Part shown: positions 26,551 to 33,816 of the stretch, piece by piece
Numbering within the stretch: the first letter of the stretch is position 1
How the letters are laid out: the number at the start of each line of letters is the position of its first letter
From: Streptomyces ficellus
Lineage (GTDB): Bacteria > Actinomycetota > Actinomycetes > Streptomycetales > Streptomycetaceae
Reading direction: 5' to 3'
DNA: 64,000 nt
Assembly (NCBI RefSeq): GCF_009739905.1
Contig: NZ_CP034279.1
Location: 4,402,001-4,466,000 of the forward strand
Notes under the pieces: generated by a model
The model's database searches: none
What the model saw: only the letters and a program-made list of their open reading frames with translations
What the model was told of the DNA's origin: nothing
Program-made: the position numbers and the translations under genes

Positions 26551-27246
26551 ATGAAGACCATCGGACTGATCGGCGGCATGAGCTGGGAATCCAGCGCCGA
26601 GTACTACCGGCTGCTCAACCAGCTCGTGCGCGAGCGCCTCGGCGGGCTGCACTCCGCCCGCTGCATCCTGCACTCCGTCGACTTCGCCGAGATCGAGCGG
26701 CTCCAGGTGTCGGGCGAGTGGGAGCAGGCGGGGGAGGTGCTCGCCGAGGCCGCGCGGGGGCTGGCCGCGGCCGGGGCGGACCTGCTGCTGATCTGTACGA
26801 ACACCATGCACAAGGTGGCCGGGCAGGTGCGGGACGCCGTGCCCGTGCCGCTGCTGCACCTCGGGGACGCCACCGCCGAGGCGGTGCGCGCGGCGGGGCT
26901 GAAGACCGTCGGGCTGCTGGGGACCGCGTTCACCATGGAGCAGACGTTCTACCGCGACCGGCTGGCCGAGCACGGGCTCACGGTCCTGATCCCCGAGGCC
27001 CGGGAGCGGGCCGAGGTGCACCGGATCATCTACGAGGAGCTGTGCCTCGGCGTCGTCGAGGACGGCTCCCGCGCCGCGTACCGGAGGGTCATCGACCAGC
27101 TGGTGGCCGACGGCGCGGAGGGCGTCGTCCTCGGGTGCACCGAGATCGAGCTGCTGATCGGGCAGGAGCACAGCCCCGTGCCGGTGTTCCCCACCACCCG
27201 GCTGCACGCCGAGGCCGCCGTCACCGCCGCCCTGTCCGGTACGTGA
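26551..27246 (+). CDS. Aspartate/glutamate racemase family protein
   Basis: 231 residues, PLP-independent Asp/Glu racemase fold. Starts MKTIGLIGGMSWESSAEYYR, the RacD-type N-terminus. The two catalytic cysteines are in LLICTNTMHKVA and VVLGCTEIELLI, both intact. It interconverts L- and D-aspartate (or a related acid), feeding D-amino-acid pools in the cytoplasm. It lies 48 bases after the ABC-F stop and may be cotranscribed with it or expressed from its own leaderless start. No other cell-wall amino-acid gene is adjacent. Confidence 0.93.
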   Translation: MKTIGLIGGMSWESSAEYYRLLNQLVRERLGGLHSARCILHSVDFAEIERLQVSGEWEQAGEVLAEAARGLAAAGADLLLICTNTMHKVAGQVRDAVPVPLLHLGDATAEAVRAAGLKTVGLLGTAFTMEQTFYRDRLAEHGLTVLIPEARERAEVHRIIYEELCLGVVEDGSRAAYRRVIDQLVADGAEGVVLGCTEIELLIGQEHSPVPVFPTTRLHAEAAVTAALSGT

Positions 27247-27271
27247 GCCCGGCCCCGCCGTCGTGAAGCGC

Positions 27272-27304
27272 GCGGGAGGAACGCGGGAGGAACGCGGGAG
27301 GAAC
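27272..27304. repeat. Three tandem copies of an 11-bp unit
   Basis: GCGGGAGGAAC repeated three times without mismatch, then a partial fourth copy leading into the terminator stem. It contains GGGAGGA, but no start codon follows in a useful position. Confidence 0.8.
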
Positions 27305-27306
27305 GC

Positions 27307-27341
27307 GGAAGGGCCCGTCCCTCGGCGGGGCGGGCCCTTCC
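27307..27341. terminator. Bidirectional hairpin terminator
   Basis: A perfect 11-bp stem (GGAAGGGCCCG with CGGGCCCTTCC) between the racemase gene and the convergent sigma-factor gene. Confidence 0.85.
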
Positions 27342-27370
27342 GCAGGCCGGCGGAGGCGGCTGCACGACGG

Positions 27371-28264
27371 TCACTCGTCGAGGGTGAGACCCTTGCGGAG
27401 TTTGCCCAGCGTGCGGGAGAGCAGACGGGAGACGTGCATCTGCGAGATGTTGAGCTCCTCGCCGATCTCCGACTGCGTGAGTCCGGCGACGAAGCGCAGG
27501 GAGAGGATCTTCCGGTCGCGGGCCGGGAGCGAGGCGATCAGCGGCTTGAGGGACTCGATGTACTCGATGCCCTCCAGCCCGTGGTCCTCGTAGCCGATGC
27601 GGTCCGCGAGCGCGCCCTCGGTGTCGTCGTCCTCGGGCTGGGCGTCGAGCGAGCTGGCCGTGTAGGCGTTGCTCGCCGCCATGCCCTCGACGACCTCCTC
27701 CTTGGTGATCCCGAGCTTGTCGGCCAGCTCCGCCACGGTGGGCGAGCGGTCGAGCTGCTGGGCCAGTTCGTCCCCGGCCTTCGCGAGGTCGAGGCGGAGT
27801 TCCTGGAGCCGGCGCGGGACGCGCACGGACCAGGAGGTGTCGCGGAAGAAGCGTTTGATCTCTCCGACGATGGTTGGCATCGCGAAGGTGGGGAACTCGA
27901 CCCCTCGGCTGAGTTCGAAGCGGTCGATGGCCTTGATGAGACCGATGGTGCCGACCTGGATGATGTCCTCCATCGGCTCACTGCGGGAGCGGAACCGGGA
28001 GGCGGCGAACTTGACGAGGGCGAGGTTGAGTTCGACGAGCGTGTTGCGGACGTACGCACGCTCGTGCGTCCCTTCCTCGAGGGTCTCGAGGCGTGCGAAG
28101 AGCGTCTTCGACAGGGCCCTCGCGTCGAGCGGTTCGACTTCGTCGTACCGGGGGATGTCGGGCAGACCGAGAGCGTCGGTCTCGAACTGCTCGGCGTCGA
28201 TCTGGTGGGGCGGAGTTGCCGACGGCGCGTCCTGGGTACGCGTTTCGTCGAGCCGGGGTGACAT
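27371..28264 (-). CDS. Alternative RNA polymerase sigma factor, SigB/SigF/SigG type
   Basis: 297 residues from ATG 28264 (MSPRLDETRTQDA), with GGAGGAG just upstream; an ATG 14 codons earlier is weaker. Region 2: EDIIQVGTIGLIKAIDRF, with EFPTFAMPTIVGEIKRFFRD. Region 3: LRLDLAKAGDELAQQLDRSP. Region 4: LRFVAGLTQSEIGEELNISQ, then MHVSRLLSRTLGKL. There is no region 1.1. This is the stress/sporulation sigma class, controlled by HATPase anti-sigma factors and STAS antagonists; both types are encoded just across the divergent promoter region. In S. coelicolor the corresponding position near hut carries sigI, from memory, so orthology is likely but not proven here. Confidence 0.95.
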   Translation of the reverse strand: MSPRLDETRTQDAPSATPPHQIDAEQFETDALGLPDIPRYDEVEPLDARALSKTLFARLETLEEGTHERAYVRNTLVELNLALVKFAASRFRSRSEPMEDIIQVGTIGLIKAIDRFELSRGVEFPTFAMPTIVGEIKRFFRDTSWSVRVPRRLQELRLDLAKAGDELAQQLDRSPTVAELADKLGITKEEVVEGMAASNAYTASSLDAQPEDDDTEGALADRIGYEDHGLEGIEYIESLKPLIASLPARDRKILSLRFVAGLTQSEIGEELNISQMHVSRLLSRTLGKLRKGLTLDE

Positions 28265-28504
28265 GGTCTCCTCCATCGTTCTCGGCATATGGCCGCCGGT
28301 GCCCAAAGAATGTGGCTGCGGTGTGCGGCGCCTCCAAAGCCGGCCGTGTTGGTTGTGTCCCTACTAGCCCTACCCGCTTCGCACGGATCGTTGCAAGTGT
28401 CAATTGTCCCATATGCCCGGCTTGTGGTTAAGTCCTGACTACCGACCGCCGTTCAGAAGGCGTAGGGTTCTACCGACTCAACGGCATCGGCGAAGAGGGG
28501 CGGC

Positions 28505-28873
28505 ATGGACCGCGGGACGGTCGGCAGCGCGAATCAGGGCCGGCTCAAGGTCGGGGTCCGGACGGAGGGCCGCAGCGAGGTCCTCACTCCGGCGGGTGAG
28601 CTCGATCACCACACCGCCGAGCTGCTGCGCGAGCCGCTGGACGCTGCGCTCGAACAAGGGCGCACACGCTTGGTGATCGACTGCTCGCAGCTCGCGTTCT
28701 GCGACTCCACCGGGCTCAACGTGCTGCTCGGGGCGCGCCTGAAGGCGGAGGCCTCGGGCGGCGGGGTGCACTTGGCGGGGATGCAGCCCGTGGTGGCCAG
28801 GGTGTTCGAGATCACCGGCGCGGAGGCGGTCTTCACCGTCCACGACTCGCTGGAAGCGGCACTCGCCGACTGA
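28505..28873 (+). CDS. STAS-domain anti-sigma factor antagonist
   Basis: 122 residues, single STAS domain (VLTPAGELDHHTAELLREPL, then LVIDCSQLAFCDSTGLNVLL). Ser68 in FCDSTGLN is the conserved phosphorylation site through which a HATPase kinase inactivates such proteins. Unphosphorylated, it binds the anti-sigma factor and frees the sigma factor. A GAGGGG ribosome site precedes ATG 28505. The gene diverges from the sigma gene over 240 bases (no further gene there) and is followed by the HATPase gene on the same strand: a compact partner-switching module. Confidence 0.93.
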   Translation: MDRGTVGSANQGRLKVGVRTEGRSEVLTPAGELDHHTAELLREPLDAALEQGRTRLVIDCSQLAFCDSTGLNVLLGARLKAEASGGGVHLAGMQPVVARVFEITGAEAVFTVHDSLEAALAD

Positions 28874-29021
28874 CGCGACAAAGCGGGTGTTGTCCCGGAT
28901 CGGCCGGGCAGAAGAATCCCGCGGCAACTGTACGGAGGGGCTCCACACTCTCTGTGACGGCCTGGTGGCTGCCCTGTGACGACGTAATGGCGACTTGGTG
29001 AATCGGTGAGGTGAAGCGCTG

Positions 29022-29603
29022 ATGGGTACGACCCAGCAGCAACCGCCGAGCGATCTCGGCCCCCAGCCGGAGGGCTCCGGTCTCGGTGTCGGTGCCTCCG
29101 CTCCGGCTGCCTCCACCACGTCCACCGCGCCGGAGGTGAGGTCCGACATGTCAGGTGCGCCGTCCGGGGCGAGTCCCGGGGCGACGCCCGCGGGGCGCCG
29201 GACGCGGCAGCTCTCGCTGGGCAGTGCCAGCGGGATCGTTCCGCTCGCCCGGGACTTCACGAGGCAAGCGCTCTACGACTGGGGCTGGCTCCCCGCGGCC
29301 ACCGCCGACCGGCGGGCCGCCGCGGAGGACGTCCTGCTCGTGGTCTCCGAACTCGTCACCAACGCGTGCCTGCACGCCGAGGGTCCGGAGGAGCTGCGCG
29401 TCTCCCTCGACTCCAAGGTGCTGCGGCTCGAGGTCGAGGACCGCGGCGCCGGTCAGCCCGCGCCGCGCAATCCGCACCAGGCCGGCCGGCCGGGCGGGCA
29501 CGGCATGTTCATCGTGCAGCGCCTCTGTCTGGACTGGGGGGTCGTCCGCTCGGACGGCATGCCCGGCAAGACGGTCTGGGCGGAACTGGCGGCACCCGCC
29601 TGA
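29022..29603 (+). CDS. HATPase_c serine-kinase anti-sigma factor
   Basis: 193 residues at the longest start. The GHKL ATP-binding boxes are complete: N box SELVTNACLHA, G1 VEDRGAGQPAP, G2 GGHGMFIVQRL, as in RsbW/SpoIIAB-type proteins that bind a sigma factor or phosphorylate a STAS protein. Residues 1-60 are low complexity. An internal ATG at 29148 is preceded by a better site (GAGGTGAGG), so the real protein may start there. It follows the STAS gene by 148 bases, so it probably belongs to the same module controlling the divergent sigma factor. Confidence 0.9.
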   Translation: MGTTQQQPPSDLGPQPEGSGLGVGASAPAASTTSTAPEVRSDMSGAPSGASPGATPAGRRTRQLSLGSASGIVPLARDFTRQALYDWGWLPAATADRRAAAEDVLLVVSELVTNACLHAEGPEELRVSLDSKVLRLEVEDRGAGQPAPRNPHQAGRPGGHGMFIVQRLCLDWGVVRSDGMPGKTVWAELAAPA

Positions 29604-29629
29604 CCGGCGGGCGTCCCTGAGCGGTGGTG

Positions 29630-29660
29630 GAGCACGGCGATATGCCGTGCTCTTTGTCTT
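29630..29660 (+). terminator. Rho-independent terminator
   Basis: A perfect 9-bp stem (GAGCACGGC with GCCGTGCTC), 5-base loop, followed by TTTGTCTT. Ends the STAS-HATPase unit. Confidence 0.85.
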
Positions 29661-29730
29661 CCCTCCCCAAGGTCCCGGGCGTACCTTGTGCACCGATCTG
29701 ATGAGCCGTCAGACATTGGGGTGATGCGAG

Positions 29731-30426
29731 GTGTCGTACCGGAAGCGGACAACTCCGGCGCTGGCGGCGGCAGTCGCGGGCGGGGTGGTGCTGATGGCGG
29801 CCCCCGCCGCCCACGCCACCGTCGTGGACGTCGACTACGCGTGCCGAACGCCGATCGGGCCCAAGGGTGCCGTGTCGCCGATCGACATCACGAGCGTCAG
29901 GAGCGGCAGCGGCTACCGGCTGACGATGACGTTCCGCAAGGGCGTCTCCTCCAGCCCGGTCGAGCTGGGCAAGGGCGCCATGAACCCGAGCGCGGTGATC
30001 AAGGTCGGTGGCGCGGACGGCGGGACGCTGACCGTGACCGGACCGGCCAACACCCAGGCCATCCCCGCCAACACCCCCATCAAGATCAGCGACTTGACGG
30101 GGACCTACAAGCCCCGCAAGAGCGGCAAGGTCACCTTCACGGCCGGGGTCCTGACCATCAAGGCGCTCGGTACGACGACGACGTGCACGCCCAAGAACAA
30201 CCCGAAGCCGTCACTGGAACTGGACGTCACGGCCACCGGTTCCGGCACAGGCACCGGCACCGGTACGGGCACAGGAACGGGCACGGGCACAGGCACGGGC
30301 GACGACGAACTGCCCAGGACCGGCCCACTCGACTCGGCCGTGGCGCTCGGCACGCTCGGCGGCACCGTACTGCTCACGGGCACGGCCGGGGCGCTGTGGC
30401 TGACCCGCCGGGCCCGCCGGGCGTGA
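29731..30426 (+). CDS. Secreted surface protein with LPXTG sorting signal
   Basis: 231 residues from GTG 29731. A signal peptide (MSYRKRTT, then a long Ala/Val core ending AAHA) directs export. The single extracellular domain (about 33-165) contains VDYACRTPIGPKG, VTGPANTQAIPA, LTGTYKPRKSGKVTF and IKALGTTTTCTP, with two Cys likely disulfide-bonded. About ten Gly-Thr dipeptides form a linker. The end is a sortase signal: LPRTG at 194-198, a hydrophobic helix and RRARRA. Sortase-A-like LPXTG is less common in Streptomyces than LAXTG. The domain recurs twice in the fourth gene of this operon. Role unknown; likely wall-attached. Confidence 0.85.
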   Translation: MSYRKRTTPALAAAVAGGVVLMAAPAAHATVVDVDYACRTPIGPKGAVSPIDITSVRSGSGYRLTMTFRKGVSSSPVELGKGAMNPSAVIKVGGADGGTLTVTGPANTQAIPANTPIKISDLTGTYKPRKSGKVTFTAGVLTIKALGTTTTCTPKNNPKPSLELDVTATGSGTGTGTGTGTGTGTGTGTGDDELPRTGPLDSAVALGTLGGTVLLTGTAGALWLTRRARRA

Positions 30427-30430
30427 CCGC

Positions 30431-31246
30431 GTGCGCGCCGGCGTCGTGGCCGCCGTACTCGCCGCCCCGGTGTGCGCCGGCCTGACGGCACCCGCCGCCT
30501 CCGCCGTACCCACCACCTCCGCCTCCGCCTCCGCCTCACCCGCCCCCGGGCCCGTCACGGCCGGGGGCCGGCCGTACCTCTACCTGGAGGGCCCGCCCGG
30601 CACCGTCCTGGAAGACACCCTGACGCTCACCAACCCCGGCAAGGCGCCGCTCACGCTGCGGCTGCGCGCCACCGCGCCATGGGTCACCTTCGCCGCAAAC
30701 CCGGTGACCGTGCCGCCCCGCACCCGCGCCGACGTGCCGTTCTCCGTCACGGTCCCGCCCGACGCCCCGCCCGGCGACCGCACGGGCACCCTGCGCGCCG
30801 GGGACGGCGTGACCGTGCCGGTACGGCTGCGGGTCGGCGGCCCGCGACTCGCGGCGCTCACCGTCGAGGACGTCCGCGTCACGGGCGACAGCATCCGCTA
30901 CGCGCTGGTCAACCGCGGCAACACCGTCCTCGCCCCGCGCCTCGCGGTCCGGGCCGAGGGCCTCTTCGGCGAGGTGCTGCGCCGCGCCGAACGCCCGCTG
31001 CGGCTGGAACTGCGGCCCGGGCGGCGGGCCGAACTCACCGAACCGTGGCCCGGCCCCGAACGCCCGGCCCTGGACCGGGTCACCGTCCGGCTGGACGCCA
31101 CGGCCGGGGAGGGCGCGCGAGGGGCGGCCGCGGCGACGCGGACGTTCGTCACACCGTGGGCGCCGGCCGTGCCGGCCGCGGCGGTGGCGGCGGGCGCGGT
31201 GACGTGGTGGACCCGGCGGCGCCGGGCGAGGGGGTCGGAGACGTGA
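30431..31246 (+). CDS. Secreted membrane-anchored beta-domain protein
   Basis: 271 residues from GTG 30431, five bases after the previous stop. A signal peptide (VRAGVVAAVLAAPVCAGLTAP) is followed by an Ig/COG1470-like beta-rich region: LEDTLTLTNPGKAPLTLRLR, PPRTRADVPFSVTVPPDAPP, then GDRTGTLRAGDG. This resembles bacterial domains that recur in NPCBM/alpha-galactosidase-associated or adhesin-like proteins. A C-terminal hydrophobic helix (VPAAAVAAGAVTWW) with RRRRAR forms a stop-transfer anchor. The next start overlaps its stop as GTGA. I know no function for this protein; context says it works with the two sortase substrates. Confidence 0.8.
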   Translation: MRAGVVAAVLAAPVCAGLTAPAASAVPTTSASASASPAPGPVTAGGRPYLYLEGPPGTVLEDTLTLTNPGKAPLTLRLRATAPWVTFAANPVTVPPRTRADVPFSVTVPPDAPPGDRTGTLRAGDGVTVPVRLRVGGPRLAALTVEDVRVTGDSIRYALVNRGNTVLAPRLAVRAEGLFGEVLRRAERPLRLELRPGRRAELTEPWPGPERPALDRVTVRLDATAGEGARGAAAATRTFVTPWAPAVPAAAVAAGAVTWWTRRRRARGSET

Positions 31247-32313
31247 GGGCGCGGGCGGGGGCGTACCGGTGGGCCGTGGTGGCCGCACTGCTGGCGTGCG
31301 TGTTCGCCGGGCTCGCCGCACCGGGCGGCCACGCCTCCGACGGGCGCCCTGGCGTCACGCTCTCCCGCCCCGAGGCGGCCGGGGGCACCGTGATCACCGT
31401 CACCGGAACCGGCTGGCGCCCCAAGGCGCTGCTCACGCTCCTGGTGTGCGGCCAGAACATGGCGGGCGGCACCAACGCGTGCGCCAACGCCGACGGGCGC
31501 GCCGTCACCACCGACGCGGCCGGTCGGTTCGCCAGGAGTCTGCCGGTCACCGCCCCGCCGAAACCCTGCCCGTGCGTCGTCCACGTGGCCACCGTCACCG
31601 GCGACCCGGCCACCGCCGACGCCGCCCTGCGGATCACCGGCCACCCGGTGGCGCCCCTGCCGGAGGCGACCGGCGGCGGCAGGCTCGCCGTGCTGGCGGC
31701 CACCCGGCTCGAGGGGTCGAGCGGTGTCCTCGTGTGGTTCGGCGCCCCGGCCCGCCGCCGGCTCGTCCTCACCGTCGGCAACCTCGGTACGGCCCCCATC
31801 AAGGACCCGGTCTTCCAGGTCGGCACCGCCCACGGCGTGTTCGCCCCGCAGTGGGAGGAGCGGCAGTGGCGCGGCACCGTCCAGCCGGGCCGCAGGGCGC
31901 TGGTGGAGCTGCCGGTCCAGCTGACGGCGGGCGCGCACGGCGACTACCAGGTCTCGGTGAAGTACGGCGGCAAGGTGCTGGCCGAGCAGCCGTGGCGGGT
32001 GGGGCGGCCCTGGGGCGTGACGCTGTTCTGGGCGCTGCTCGCCGTGGTCGTCCCGGCGGCCCTGTACCGCGCCGGCATGGCGGTCGTGGACCGCGTACGC
32101 CCCGGCCGCGCACCCGGCCCCGGGACGAGCCGCCGCCGCCACGGTCACGTCCGAAGCCAAGGACGGCCGTCGCCCCCGGGCCGGTCCCACCGTGCCGGGC
32201 GCCGCCGCGCCGGGCCGTCGGCCGGACCTCCCGCCCAGCCGGTGAGCCTGCCCTGGTTCACCCCGGACTCCGCACCGTCAGAGAACCGACCCACGACGAA
32301 GGGACATTCGTGA
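31243..32313 (+). CDS. Membrane-anchored protein with neocarzinostatin-like domain
   Basis: 356 residues from GTG 31243 (GTGA overlap). A signal peptide precedes an Ig-like domain at about residues 37-130: GGTVITVTGTGWRPKALLTL, then two Cys in LVCGQNMAGGTNACAN, TTDAAGRFARSLPV and CPCVVHVATV. The cysteine placement and the T-D-A-x-G-R/S motif recall the neocarzinostatin/macromomycin apoprotein family. A second beta domain (ARRRLVLTVGNLGTAP to about 245) and a transmembrane helix (VTLFWALLAVVVPAALYRAG) follow, then a basic, Pro-rich cytoplasmic tail. Its stop overlaps the next GTG. Function unknown; an extracellular binding role is inferred. Confidence 0.75.
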   Translation: MRARAGAYRWAVVAALLACVFAGLAAPGGHASDGRPGVTLSRPEAAGGTVITVTGTGWRPKALLTLLVCGQNMAGGTNACANADGRAVTTDAAGRFARSLPVTAPPKPCPCVVHVATVTGDPATADAALRITGHPVAPLPEATGGGRLAVLAATRLEGSSGVLVWFGAPARRRLVLTVGNLGTAPIKDPVFQVGTAHGVFAPQWEERQWRGTVQPGRRALVELPVQLTAGAHGDYQVSVKYGGKVLAEQPWRVGRPWGVTLFWALLAVVVPAALYRAGMAVVDRVRPGRAPGPGTSRRRHGHVRSQGRPSPPGRSHRAGRRRAGPSAGPPAQPVSLPWFTPDSAPSENRPTTKGHS

Positions 32314-33746
32314 GCAGGCAACGGAGGATGAGCGCGGCCGGTGTCGCGCTGATGCTCGGCGGCGCGGGGATCCTGCTGGCCGCGGGACCCGCCGAGGCGG
32401 CCGAGGTGTCGTACCGCACCGAGTGCGTCCCGCCCCCCATTTCCGGTCTGCCGCCGGTGCAGGGCACGACGAAGGTGCTGGTCACCGCGCCGGCCGAGGC
32501 GAAGGTCGGCGACGAGGTGGAGGTGGTGTGGAAGACGGTCGAGGCCGCGTCCAAGAACCCGGACATCCTCGACCTGGACAAGGACACGGTCAAACCCACC
32601 GGGACGCTGAAGGTCGCGGGCGCGCAGACCGCCGACCTGGCGATGGAGGGCCCGCGGCAGAACCCGCCGATCCCCAAGAACAGCCCGATGGTGCTGCCGG
32701 ACATGAAGGGCACGCTGAAGCTGACGGCGGCGGGCGAGGTCACGCTGACGCCGGGCGCGTACTCCATCAACGTCTCCAAGCCGCTGTCCACGGACACCAA
32801 GTGCGCGCCGAAGGAAGCGGTGCGGCCCTCCGCGACGATCAAGGTCACGGAAGCCGGCGGCGGCACGTCGGGCGGTACGACGACGAGCGGCGGTACGGAC
32901 TCGGGCGGGACAACGACGAGCGGCGGTACGACGTCGGGCGGTACGGACTCGGGCGGGACGACCATGAGCGGGGGCACCACCGCGGGCGGCACGACGACGG
33001 GCGGCACGACCACCGGTGGCACGACGTCGTCCGGCGGGAGCACGGGCGGCGGTACGGGCGGCAGCACCGGCGGCGGGGGCGGGCCGACCGACTTCGAAGG
33101 CAAGGAGGTCTCCGTCGCGTACGCCTGCAAGACGCCCATCGGGGACAAGAACGCCACGTCACCGGTGAAGATCAACGCCAAGCGCGGTGGCGGGAGCTAC
33201 GACCTCACCGTGAAGTTCTCGAAGTCGGTGATGGACAGTCCGGCCGACATCCCCGCCGACTCGGTCAAGCCGTCCATGGAGGTCAAGCTGGGCGGCGCGG
33301 ACCAGGGCTTCGTCCACGTCGAGGGACCCGCCAACAAGGAGCCGATCAAGGCGGGTGCCCCCATCGCGGTCCCCGACCTCACCGGCACCTACAAGCCCGG
33401 CGCCACCGGCAAGGCGACGCTCAGCCCGGGCGTCCTCACGGTCAAGGCGCTCGGTACGACGACGACGTGCACCCCGCCCGCGAACGTCCAGGTCTCCCTG
33501 GAGCTGGACACCTCCGCCCAGCCGGGCGGCGCCTCGGGCGGGTCCGGCACCGGCGGGAGCACGTCCGGCGGGTCCGGCACCGGCGGCACAGGAGGCACAG
33601 GCGGCGGCGGTTCCGGCGGCGGGCTCGCCGACACCGGTGCCGAGGACGGCGGCGCCCTGCGCGCCCTCGCGCTGGTCGCCGGTACGGCGCTCCTGCTGGG
33701 CGGCGCGGTGTTCACCTTCACGCCCCGGCGGCTGCTGAGGCGCTGA
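32310..33746 (+). CDS. Two-domain surface protein with LAXTG sorting signal
   Basis: 478 residues from GTG 32310 (GTGA overlap). Signal peptide ending PAEAAE. Two copies of the domain seen in the first gene of the operon: domain A (about 33-185, YRTECVPPP and PDMKGTLKLTAAGEVTL) is divergent; domain B (about 265-400, VAYACKTPIG, VEGPANKEPI, LTGTYKPGATG, VKALGTTTTC) is close to it. They are joined by about 80 residues of Gly/Thr/Ser repeats (GGTTSGGTDSGGTT). A second Gly/Ser linker precedes LADTG at 439-443, a hydrophobic helix and PRRLLRR. The LAXTG motif is the class-E sortase type used in Streptomyces. Confidence 0.85.
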   Translation: MSRQRRMSAAGVALMLGGAGILLAAGPAEAAEVSYRTECVPPPISGLPPVQGTTKVLVTAPAEAKVGDEVEVVWKTVEAASKNPDILDLDKDTVKPTGTLKVAGAQTADLAMEGPRQNPPIPKNSPMVLPDMKGTLKLTAAGEVTLTPGAYSINVSKPLSTDTKCAPKEAVRPSATIKVTEAGGGTSGGTTTSGGTDSGGTTTSGGTTSGGTDSGGTTMSGGTTAGGTTTGGTTTGGTTSSGGSTGGGTGGSTGGGGGPTDFEGKEVSVAYACKTPIGDKNATSPVKINAKRGGGSYDLTVKFSKSVMDSPADIPADSVKPSMEVKLGGADQGFVHVEGPANKEPIKAGAPIAVPDLTGTYKPGATGKATLSPGVLTVKALGTTTTCTPPANVQVSLELDTSAQPGGASGGSGTGGSTSGGSGTGGTGGTGGGGSGGGLADTGAEDGGALRALALVAGTALLLGGAVFTFTPRRLLRR

Positions 33747-33755
33747 CGGTACGGC

Positions 33756-33798
33756 GAAGGGCCGCCGCCCCGGACGGATCCGGTGCGGCGGCCCCTTC
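33756..33798. terminator. Bidirectional hairpin terminator
   Basis: GAAGGGCCGCCGC (33756-33768) pairs with GCGGCGGCCCCTTC (33785-33798) with one bulged C, between the surface-protein operon and the convergent transporter gene. Confidence 0.75.
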
Positions 33799-33816
33799 AG
33801 CGGCGTCGTACGCGCG

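Noticed and set aside
30105..30539. Val-Pro repeat ORF opposite the LPXTG protein
   Set aside because: Antisense of the Gly-Thr linker codons; no start signals.
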